Positions 11,278 to 20,946 of a stretch of 64,000 bases of DNA are shown in pieces. The DNA is from Sipunculus nudus. Lineage: Eukaryota; Annelida; Sipuncula; Golfingiida; Sipunculidae. A program made the position numbers and the translations under genes. Position 1 is the stretch's first letter. Every line of letters starts with the position of its first letter. The notes under the pieces were generated by a model. The model saw only the letters and a program-made list of their open reading frames with translations. It ran no database searches and was not told where the DNA came from. Location: contig CM049314.1 of the NCBI GenBank assembly GCA_026874595.1, positions 55,477,812-55,541,811 on the forward strand. Reading direction: 5' to 3'.

Positions 11278-11571
11278 AAGACTATACTACATCTTTGCTC
11301 AGCTCAAAACTATGCCGTAGCATCAGCTAATGACTTGCAAAAATAAAACTGCTGTAATACCTAAACAGTCACAGGATCAACATGTGAATACACAAAGCAA
11401 GTCTGCTACAGGGCATATCTAAAATGTTTAATTAACCACCGTAGCGTACATCAAGCAAACCCCAGCCGTAGAGTCCTTGAATGGTTTTGTATGTAAGTAA
11501 GGCAATTAGTATTACATCATATACCCATATTCAAGAAAATGGTAGCATTTTCTTGTTTAAAGGGGGAGTGA
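11278..11571. other. Leader region with palindrome and purine tract beside LTR
   Basis: No coding signal is seen here. A perfect 10-bp inverted repeat with a 4-nt loop lies at 11532-11555 (CAAGAAAATG and CATTTTCTTG). It is followed by AAAGGGGGAG (11559-11568) and then the LTR start at 11572. A purine tract abutting an LTR is normally the plus-strand primer site upstream of the 3' LTR, which would imply plus orientation. The genes lie on minus. On the minus strand no TGG-type tRNA primer site is visible in the first 20 bases after the LTR. Confidence 0.5.
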
Positions 11572-12926
11572 TGTCACAGAATATTATATGTTTGCTAAAT
11601 ATATATTCCATGCTATAATTCATCTCTTCACTTTGAGCCCTTCTACTATAACTTTAGGATATATGCAGATGTGTAACCCCTGTGTGGATCTTCCCCTGAA
11701 GAGTAAACCCCTCCTTCAAGACTGAGTCTCCCTTTATTGCCCTGGGTAAAAGTCTCTTTCACGCCCTGGTCAAAACAGCCTATTATGAGACCCCCCCCCT
11801 GCTTACCTGAAAGCTGACCACCGAACCGTGGGATATTGTCCACATGTTTGTTGTGACTAAAGTTGATTGTAAGGGCCACAATAGATAACTGTAAACTGGT
11901 TCTGGTTTATTTTTCTGCTGAATATTTTGCACAAGAGACAAACTAGAAAACAGTTGGCCAAAGACACAGCTAGTGTCCAGATGGGTGCACTGAGCTGTTA
12001 GCTAAGCACCATGTTTACCTGTGGTTCCCTGGTCACAGAGACCCCCCTGCTTACCTGAAAGCTGACTACCGAACCGTGGGATTTGTCCACATGTTTGTTG
12101 AAACTAAAGTTGATTGAGCTGTCAGTAAATCACCATGTTTACCTGTGTTTCTAAGTGAATGAATTATTTTTGGTTAACTTTTATGAACATTCTGAACATT
12201 TTTAAGTTCTCTTCAAGCTTATGCATCAGTGTTTAACACAGAGAAAAGCTGTGTACTACAGAGACTTATTTTGATGCTACCAAAACCTGTCGACTTGGTC
12301 TGCTCATCTACCGATGGCTCAACTACCAGTGCTATCCCAGTGAGGACCAGGGACACTTGAGTCAGTATCTGGAGTTCTTGTTGGACCCCACCATATCATG
12401 GTGAGCCCTCCTTTATAAGCAATATTATTCATGGGAAAATTCTCTTGAACCATCTATTATTGTCGCCCTATTATATTGGACGTTAATGGTCTTTTCATAT
12501 TAAATACAGTAAATGTCCATTGATAGGACGCAGTTGTAATTTGCGTCGCATATATAATAAACGAAGGAAAGGTTGGATGTTATCCAGTTAAGACTAGTCA
12601 CTTTAAATTCAAATATTTAATTCGGTTTTCTTCCATTCTTTCCAGTGTGGTATTCCTAGAATATTCCATCCACCCTAGTATACTGTGGTCTTTCGTCGGT
12701 TGAGGTCACATTTTGAGAGAGGAAGACCCATAGCCAAGCACACGTCTGTTTTTCCTATTAAGTTGTATATACAGTTAATAAAGTTCTTTTTTTGTTATCC
12801 CGTCTTCGTCTAGTTTTGTATGAAAATCTGCTGTGATACTGTGCTGTAACACGTCATAAAGGCATGAAAGAACCTGAGGCAAAGAACTTTAGGTTGTGTG
12901 AATGACCTAGGGTTGAATCCTTGACA
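11572..12926 (-). repeat. LTR of the Gmr1-like element, gene-5' side
   Basis: It starts TGTCACAG like the left copy and ends TTGACA next to the TTGCC target repeat. About 250 bp are duplicated in tandem: the stretch from GAGACCCCC through the GGGATATTGTCC word occurs at about 11787 and again at about 12038, with new sequence between them. Homology with the left LTR ends at 12473. The remaining 450 bp, including AATAAAGTTC on the plus strand at about 12777, has no partner in the window. That part is either the rest of the LTR or a separate insertion. Confidence 0.65.
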
Positions 12927-12931
12927 TTGCC

Positions 12932-13960
12932 TATGAAAGGGATCTGCATTGGATCTGCATTCTTCTTGCCACTGCGGAATCTGACTTACAAATTATATCT
13001 AGCCAAGGCCGATGTCCAACGCTGCTCTACGGCTGGCAAATTATCCTTTTACATGAGATAACTAAGAGGGTTGTTATCGGTTAAGACAACAAATTCACTA
13101 CCTTGCAAAAATTCCCTTAGCTTCTCTGTAATTGCCCACTTCAAGGCAACTAGCTCTAGCTTCTTAGAGCAGTAGCAATCTGGATTCTCCTCCGTTCCAC
13201 GGAGGGCTCTGCTGGCGTATGACACCACTTGCTGTTTCCCATCATGGATATGGCTCAGCACCGCTCCAAGCCCTTGGTGCGTTGCGTCCGTTTTTAGATA
13301 AAATGCTTTGAGTTGTCTGGGAAACTAGCAAACGGTTCTGTCAGCACATTCTCAAGACCCTAAAAAGCCGGGACATGATCAGTGGTCCACTGTTCCAACA
13401 GAAGCACCTTCTTCCCTTTCCATTTGCGCTTTCCTGTAGCAGGAGTTTTTTCAGCTTACCCTCAAGCTGCATTCCTCGGAATACCCCTTTACAAAACGTT
13501 GGTAAAACGAGGTAAATCCCAAGAACTGCATCAGATAATACAATTTCTCGGATTCTGCCGAATCATGTTCCGCAGCGAGCTTTTCTGAATTCGCCATCAC
13601 CCGTCTTGGCGATATCACATGTCCAAGATATTTCACTTCCCTTTTATCAAACACACACACAGTTGGGCCAAGCTTGAGTCCATGCTCCTCAAGCCTTGAA
13701 GTTCAAGAACTCCCTAATCACACCCATTCTACATAAATCTTTGAGATGCCTTCTTACTTTCTGCCATTCCTGTGGAGGAATGTGATGGTAGGCATCTGAA
13801 CCGGCTCTTCGTCAATGATCCTTATTGTATGTTGGATAGTGTCAGTGCCACCAAGGTCATCTTCAGTTAATTTAAAAACACTGGCGTGTCTTTCGAGCAT
13901 CTCACGGAAGTACTCCTGGTGAGAACGGAAAATGTTACTCATGTCTTAATACTTTAAAGC
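12932..13960 (-). pseudogene. RT and RNase H of array element, unit 2 (RT core deleted)
   Basis: RNase H is readable at 13049-13261 with SYASRALRGTEENPDCY, LELVALKWAITEKL and VVLTDNNPLSYLM, keeping the Asp of TDNNPL. The RT thumb/connection region is at 13451-13660, with CVFDKREVKYLGHVISPRRV, the normal GHxVS-type motif. A deletion near 13698 removes ~400 bp that units 3 and 4 still have, including the RT palm. The N-terminal end of the RT linker (FKLTEDDLGGTDTIQHTIR) is at 13754-13942. Confidence 0.8.
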
Positions 13961-14600
13961 CTCCTGGTTAACAATATTTTCCTTCTCAATTTGGATCATC
14001 TCACAAGAAAAGGCAATGGATAGTTTAGGGCCTACAACCTCGCCAGTTGGGCTTATTTCTCCGAGCCTCATGCCAGGTTAAGGATGATGCCAGAGTCACC
14101 CAAATTGGTGACTTTCATTTGGAATGTCTTAGTGATGGGCTCATCAATACCTTGGACTAACCCTCAATCCTTGGGGAATTCCCATGCTCACTGGCTCTAC
14201 TATTGCTGACTTGACAGCTGGGGGACCGACCAAGTCAACATAAATAACTGTACTGACAGGGACAAATACTTTTTTTCCCGTTCCAACGACCCTTTCGAAA
14301 CCTGTTTGCCCTGTGTGAGGCTGGCTAACTTCCACCAATGTATGATACTTGGATATCATTCCAAGAACGTTCATGCCCAAGATACCCTGTACCTTTGCTT
14401 TGATATCTTGCGATTCCAGTGTGTCTTTGACCACCAGGACGCCAACATCCTTTAGCATAACTTCCTCTACTATTATGTTTATGATAACCAAGCCCAAATA
14501 AGGAATTTCCAGGCCATTAGCGACCTTCAACTCTAGCTAAGCTCCAGTGTCAAGCATTTTTTGCACCTTCAGGTGTTCCTCAAAAAAGGTTTGACTGACT
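13961..14600 (-). pseudogene. Aspartic protease of array element, unit 2
   Basis: The active site reads MLDTGA on the minus strand at about 14541-14560. It is followed immediately by an amber codon and then LELKVANGLEIPYLGLVII and a flap-like continuation with GILGMNV (about 14360-14400), the second Gly-rich motif. The open stretch at 14144-14530 covers the body of the domain. The same amber codon after LDTGA is present in units 3 and 4. Protease would cut the Gag-Pol polyprotein in an active element. Confidence 0.75.
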
Positions 14601-14719
14601 TTCATGACCATACTTCTGGTGCCTATTAGGTACACTCTATCAGCCTCACCCATCGGCACTTAAGTGATAGGCCTTCCCCCATATGTTCATTTCCTCAACA
14701 CCCCCGACAGTCCCCTCTT

Positions 14720-15832
14720 AGCTTCAGCTGCTACTGCATAATATATTTGTTAGAAATGATATTCTCGACCTCGTGACGAACCTTCTGTGATTGCCGCTAC
14801 CTTGATTACCACTAGTGACTGTCGCTGGATTGTTCTCCAACAAGGACTGTGGCAGGGCACTATCGTGTACGTGCCCAGGTTGCGGATTCGCGGGTGGTGC
14901 TAACAGTTGAGTATGTGCTGATAACAACTAAAAAAAATGCCATTGTTGTCCAGCAATCTGTTGCTGCTGTTGCTCTATGGTGGTGGTCTGCTGCTATTGT
15001 GTCTCAAGCAGCTGAATCATTTTCTTCTGACTCTCCACCAATTCATCACGTTTGGATTGGCCTCCCTCCTAGTACCTCTCCCGGAGGCATCGGCATACAT
15101 GTCTTCACCAGAGTCCACATTGCAAAGGGCTTCATCCCTGATGTCTATGAATGTCCATTTAGAACAATCATAGATTTGTTTCTTCAGCATCCAATGAAGA
15201 AAAGCGTCCTTGAACTTCTCAGCAAAATTACCCCGAAGGCCACGATATCTTCCCACAAAACAGTGTGGGTCTTTATCCAAGGCCCCTTTGCCACATCTCC
15301 ATCTGGGCTGGGGGAAAGTCTAGAATCTCCTCTCCTGGACGCTGTCTCCTGTGATGGAATAAATCAACCAACTGGGTGGCTCAGCGTTTCTCACTAAAAG
15401 CTGCTTCAAGAAGGTAAAAAAATATCCTGAGGATCAGCGCGTTCATTTTCAGGCGCATACTGTATTTCATACTTAGCTGATCCACCCAAGTGTAAAAGAG
15501 AAAGTGCTCAGTCTCCTGTTCATTTAGAGCCTGGGCTCAAGATCCTGCTCTAGCATCTCTTTTCCAATATTCTAACTTGCTCTTATCCCAAGTATATTTC
15601 GCAAGTTTGCGATGGGAGTAAAGAACACCCCTATGAGGTGGCTCTACCTGACCACCAGCAGCCCCATGTTCCTCTTGAGCTGCCTCTAATCCAGCTAGCC
15701 GTCGTCGCAACTCTGCTACTTCATTCTCTACTTCGTCCCAATGATGTGAAAATACAATTCTAAGGTTATAATAATGAATCTTTGTTTTTAGCCTGTTCCT
15801 GGACCGGTGTAGCAAAACCTAAAGGAAAGCTT
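14720..15832 (-). pseudogene. Gag of array element, unit 2
   Basis: It has the same architecture as at 167-1008. The N-terminal coiled-coil-like region (VENEVAELRRRLAGLEAAQE) lies at 15537-15815, and its VLYSHRKLAKYTWDKSKLE word is better kept than in unit 1. Capsid parts follow in shifted frames down to about 14950, including VGRYRGLRGNFAEKFKDAFL (15017-15280). The C-terminal part (14724-14927) is Pro/Gln/Asn-rich, and no zinc knuckle could be recognised. Frames are broken several times. Confidence 0.7.
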
Positions 15833-16353
15833 CACAAAATGATGTCCCCAAAGTGATCCAATGGTAGAGGTTTTATCAGAAAACGAGTAACTCCAACCTC
15901 AGAGTGCTCTTTTCTTATTGCAACTTACTTCTTTTGAAGCGCAATTCGCAGAACTACATTTACAACCACAAAAATTCACAAAATTGTATCTTATGTAATT
16001 ATCAGAAACGAAGAGATTTACCTGAGATTGTCTGCTGTGCTGTAGATCACGAAATGTATCCCGACTATGTTTGTACAAATGGCTTGCTAACAAAAGAGTC
16101 TCAAATCCAGAATCTCGTGTACTGATCAAATTCTACCAAGCAAACAACATGTGACTTGCCCTACCATAACAAAATAGAGAAAGTTCTATTCGCATAACAA
16201 CAAACTTGCATGCAGTTAAATATGACTAAAGATAAGATGTCTTTAAATATAGCAAAGGTTTTGAATTATTACTTAAGAATTATTACGTATTAAAAATCAC
16301 CAAAGGTTGTATGCAAACCATTATAAAAAAGCAGTAGGTTTCTCTGTTAAACA
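15833..16353 (-). other. Spacer between SGNH-like segment and gag, unit 2
   Basis: AT-rich and conserved between units. It contains a 76-codon open stretch at 15899-16129 (minus), rich in Ser/Arg with CKCSSANC near its end, also open in unit 4. About 165 bp corresponding to the intron-like piece of unit 1 (1055-1230) are missing here. I see no known domain. Confidence 0.4.
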
Positions 16354-16995
16354 TCAATGATACAAATTACACCCGACCTGACAGCCGCCAATTAAAGATC
16401 GGTTGCTACCCTCAAAGTAATCCTTCATTATAATCGCTCGTTTTAAATTCAGCCCTTTGTTTTCAACAAACAGATCAAGTTGGACCTCTTTGGTCCGTGT
16501 GTCAGTAAATGCCCTGTATGATTTCCAGAATTGAAAACCCAAAGCCTTAGCCAGCGGTGCGGACCTTGCATTCACTTGTGTTACTTTATTATTCAGATCA
16601 TTAATAACCAAGTCCTCTGGCCTTGGTAGAAATTTTGAAATCACAGTAACAGCTTGAGAATTCTTTCAAATTCAACAAAGTCCCAAGTCTGTTCTTAGCA
16701 GTGCATATCTCTGTGTATACTATTTCTCTCAACATTGTTGGTACCCCCACATGTAAAATAACTCCCACCACTAACATGGCCGTGCGCAACCTTATCATGA
16801 ATAATTTCAATTCTAGCACCTTGGAATGCCACAGCATCCACAGTTCTAGTTCTATTAAAATTTCAGGCAATGCAGTCACAAATCAACAACCTTTTGTGCT
16901 TTACTAAAACTGGCAACCAGTATTCCCTATGTCGACTGTGGCAATGGTAACGTCTAACAGCAATGTGTGTATTATCATACACAGGATTCAAACGG
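16354..16995 (-). pseudogene. SGNH/GDSL hydrolase-like segment, unit 2
   Basis: This is the most complete copy. From the N-terminus: an ATG at about 16991, REYWLPVLVKHKR, LICDCIA (block I), VAFQGARIEIIHDKVAHGH, and GGTNNVERNSIHRD (block III). After a frame change come LPRPEDLVINDLNNKVTQVNA, FWKSYRAFTD and LFVENKGLNLKRA (block V region), ending YFEGSNRSL. Spacing and order agree with SGNH-fold esterases found in retroelement ORFs. The Ser of block I is Cys here but Ser in unit 3. A stop just after block I and a frameshift near 16640 inactivate it. What substrate an active form would have had is unknown. Confidence 0.6.
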
Positions 16996-19195
16996 CAGTA
17001 CATCTTGAATTTTGCTTAATACATTACATTTAATAAAATACTGCAACATTACTGGTGGATATGAAAAAATAACTATAAAGCAGTTTACATAAAAATAACG
17101 AATTATCCTGTACACTCTCGAAAGATCAACAATATATATATTTTAATGAGTCCACAATTTCCACAGGGACTCATAAAAAAACCCCATTAAAATGATGATA
17201 CAAATTCAATGTGTTTCACTGCCTGGGAAATCTAAGTCTGTATCCAGGTCAGGGTTCAACTCAAAGTTCAAAGTTGTAGTGTCACAACGAAATCCAGAAA
17301 TCTGTCGTCCTCCCGCCAATTCACCCAGAAACTGTGGGAGAACTCAGGTTCGATAATGACGATCACCCGTCAAGGATGTTTGAGAATTTTATTCCCGCAA
17401 TAGAAACCCTTAAACATACAAATTATATTTCTGTAATAAACTATGCCATAGCATTGCTGATCAAGATGAATATCCTTGTTTCGATGATATAGTTCTTGGT
17501 TAATGATTGATTTTTTTACGTTATACAGTATAGATAAAACTAAGGCTGACATGTGGACCCTAATATTACAAAATTAAAGTTAGATATAACAGTTGAGTTA
17601 ATATGAAGCAGTTAAGGTAATAATAGTTAATATCAGTTCAGTTAATATGAAACAGTTCACTGTTTCATATTAGGTGACATTTAATGACTCCAGTTCAATA
17701 TAGTATCTATCTGACAGTGAACTGAAATCATAATCTTACATTCTGGACATACAGGTCTTACATGACATTGAGAAAATTTACAGTGACTACACTAAACATG
17801 TTGGTAGAAATGTAACAGTGTACTTTTTGAATTTACAAACACAAACTTTAGTAACGGGTTCTAAATGCTGGGCTCCTCCATGGGTAACACACATCCAGGA
17901 TAAGCAAAACGTCGTTCATATATCGAAGTGACCTACAAACAGTACAAAAAAATTTTCTGTATCTTTACACATAACCCAAACAGAACGCCTCTTAGAGTAG
18001 GAACTGATCAGATCCTTACGGCTAACTGTTAGGAATTACAATAGAAATTACACTGAGAAATTAGGTTATTACTTGTATTTAGCATTACAGTATTAACCCA
18101 TAACCTCAGTTAATCGTGTTAAAACAGAGTTAAATACTACCACTTTGTCAAATAGCTAGCACACTGATAGTCTTCTATCACAAAAATAACAAACAATAAT
18201 TACAAATACTGCTGTATATCCGTGTGTGTATGTAGGTGTTGGTAAAGGTTGCCCCTATATATATTTTATCAAACAAATATTATTCTGAACATAACCTCCT
18301 TCAATGAACAAAAATCAGCCTGAACAAATTCCTTCAATGAACAAACATCAGTCTGAACATGACCTCCTTCAATAAAAAACATCATTCTGTGCATAACCTC
18401 CTTCAACGAACAAACAATGAATAGAACCTCCTCCCTGATTCTTTGTGTCACAGGGACAATTCATTGGCAATTCATAGTACAACAATAGTGACATGAAGGT
18501 TTGGCACAATCAGGGACAAATACGGAATGGAAACTAAGATATAGAGTTGGTATCAACCAGCGTTCGCCTTCCCCCTTGCGCCATCTAGTTTGTGTGTCGT
18601 GATTTCCGTTCCGAGAACATCATAAACAAGTCCCCAAATTCACCCGATTGACACCAAGTCACAGAAAAATAACTACCTAGACCTGAAACTTTAATCAGGG
18701 CTAGGGTTATGAAAATCTTTATCAAGGGAACATTATTTCAGCTTCACGACAGACTGGGAAATAATTTCAGCTGAGTGATATACTGGCAACTACTGACGCC
18801 AGTCTTGCCACACCTGCCATCCCATGAACTTTGCCAAGTCCTCGTGTCAATTAACAGTACCTGAATGAACACATCGCAGTTGAAATTGAACTTTTCTCCA
18901 AATCCAGATGGTCTGAAAAGCATGGGAATAAGAACCTTCTTAGCGCTTACGAAACATCAACGGGACATTCTACTTTACACAAAATTACCGAGGACTAAAA
19001 CGCTCTTTAATGTATCCAGACACAAAGAACTGGCAGACCAAAGTGGGTACAAAGCACACGGCAGGGACTGCAACCCTAGGCTAGAGACTGAACCCCTCTT
19101 ACAGGCATATCACATCTTACTAACAGGTTCTACAATCACCCTGCAGCAACAGTTTTCAACAAATCTAAAAACAGACGAAATGTAATTCACACGGC
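16996..19195 (-). repeat. LTR/UTR block of array element, unit 2
   Basis: This is homologous to 2266-4330. It keeps the minus-strand TATATATAGG stretch (about 18253-18270) and the ~35 bp tandem repeats (18285-18437). A short private duplication of AGTTAATATGAA-type words sits at 17590-17660. The right end joins unit 3 at 19196 with loss of about 500 bp relative to the unit 1/unit 2 join. Confidence 0.6.
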
Positions 19196-20125
19196 AAGAT
19201 CTCTCTGATCTCCGTTAACACGTTTGACTTGGTTCACGTCTCTTTCGGGAAGTCGACTAACAACCTTCCAAACGTCGGTAAGCATCTTGAACCTTCTGCC
19301 TCCCACTGTGGGTTCTGTCTCTCAATAAAACTTTTTGACCTACCGAAAGTGGAGCCTCTTTGGCTGTCTGGTCATGAAGTTCCTTTCTCCGATATGCTGA
19401 AATCCCTAACTTCTTTTGTACTAGTTTGTTCATTTCCCTCTATTTGTTTTGATGATTTGCTACGTACTCGTGATACCTGTCATGGTCATCTCCCTTTGCC
19501 CTTGGGAACAGAGAATCTATTGGACGTCTTGGTTATCTTCCAAAGAATATGAAGAATGGCGAATGGCCCGTGGAAGTGATAGGCGTGGTATTGTACGCGT
19601 AAACCACTTCCCCAAGATACTCAGCCAATCTACAATTTTTTCCCTGGTTCTAGAACACGAAGTATGTCATGGAGAGACCTATTAAGTTGCTTGGCTTGTC
19701 CATTAACAGCAGGGGCCATGGAGTGGTATGACAGCGTTTTCCCCATACAGACGACAGATTCATTCATAATATGTGCCTTGAAATCGCTCCCTTGGCCTGA
19801 ATGTATTCGCTGTTGGGCCCCTTAACTAATGCAACTACTCTTTCCCGAGAAGGCGAGCCACTGTGTTTGCTTTCTGATCTGTTGTGGCAAAAGCGGCTGT
19901 CCAATTAGTACAAGTTAATGATCATTAAACGTTTTCCCTACCATCCGTGGAAGGCTCCATAGCCGTGAAATCTACAGCTACCACTTCTAGGGGATGTTTG
20001 GCAGTTATACTGCCCAATGGAGTACGCACATTCTGTTTATTTGAGAGCACACAACGGTTACATCTGTTGATATAAGTCTTCGTGCATGCGTGGCCAGTAA
20101 CACCTCTGGCGGACCATACTTTCCG

Positions 20126-20825
20126 CTACGCTCCCGAGGCAGCGGAAATCTTGCGCATCTAAAGAAGCAACCGATTTTCACGCTGCCAGCTTTGACCGTT
20201 CATGATATATTTAGACACCAGATGGCGGTTCGTTTTCCACTGAAATAAACGTGCGTATGATGTGACAAGCAGCCAATCAGATGCCAATAAACAAACACTC
20301 GACAGGCATCCTGGCTCCGGCCATTGCTGCGCTTCAAGCGCTGCTTATTGAGTTTCCGGTCGAATTTAAATTGCTCCCTCTGCATTCTCGCATCATCGAC
20401 CGGTTCGATTATGACATTATGACTGTGTTAGCGTAGCCATGTATCTGTTGTCTGCAGAACTGAAACCAGCAAGCGAGGTGTGCACGCAGCCATTGTTGTT
20501 ACGTTTCGTTTGAATTACAACTCACCGGCCGAGCATCCTATGTGCCCAAGGCCCTAAGCAAACCACGTCAGGGGCAATTCTCTCTGAGCCTGTGGCCTGT
20601 TCAGACGGTTCCGCTGGGCGATGAGCTGTCACTCAAAAAGAAATGAATATGATTGGCTCTGTGTATTCCTCGCTTGGCTTTGTCTTCCAGCACAAGGTCT
20701 CATCTGATTGGACAAAAATATAGTGCTCCCCTCTGGTGTTGCAATTCAGGATACGAGGTCATAACAAACAGCGCCTTACGATATAGATAGTAGCCCTATA
20801 GGTAAAGCGCTGTGTAAAGAGCGTC
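20126..20825. mobile_element. 700 bp non-autonomous insertion with 8-bp target repeat
   Basis: The 8-bp word ACTTTCCG flanks the insert (20118-20125 and 20826-20833). Unit 4 has the intact site CATACTTTCCGTACGCTC near 32367, and unit 2 has a near match near 5778. The ends share ACGCTC in inverted orientation. An 8-bp duplication is typical of hAT-like (also P-like) transposons. No coding sequence is seen inside, which is moderately GC-rich compared with its surroundings. Confidence 0.7.
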
Positions 20826-20946
20826 ACTTTCCGTACGCTCTGGACCTTGGTGCCTATTTGCCTCAGGGCACCCACGGACAACAGTGTCTCATAATTCTTG
20901 AGGCAACACTACGTGCATCACCTTGCCTCCATTTGGATTTATCACC

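Larger units (their letters stand above)
6192..12926 (-). mobile_element. Gmr1-like Ty3/Gypsy LTR retrotransposon nested in unit 2
   Basis: This 6735 bp insertion starts TGTCACAG and ends TTGACA. It is flanked by a 5-bp direct repeat TTGCC (6187-6191 and 12927-12931). Units 3 and 4 keep the uninterrupted site (for example CTTGGCCCATAAAAGGG near 24915). The coding strand is minus, and the domain order is Gag, protease, integrase, RT, RNase H. This order, with integrase before RT, is the hallmark of Gmr1-like Ty3/Gypsy elements; most Ty3/Gypsy families have integrase last. All domains carry frameshifts or lost catalytic residues, so the copy is dead. It entered after the array formed, because the other units lack it. 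Confidence 0.85.

Noticed and set aside
14849-15397. 182-codon open frame on the plus strand
   Set aside because: It lies antisense to gag of unit 2, and the minus strand carries the recognisable coiled-coil and capsid words.
18269-18451. 60-codon frame with repeated CSLKEV
   Set aside because: Translation of the ~35 bp repeats in the UTR block.
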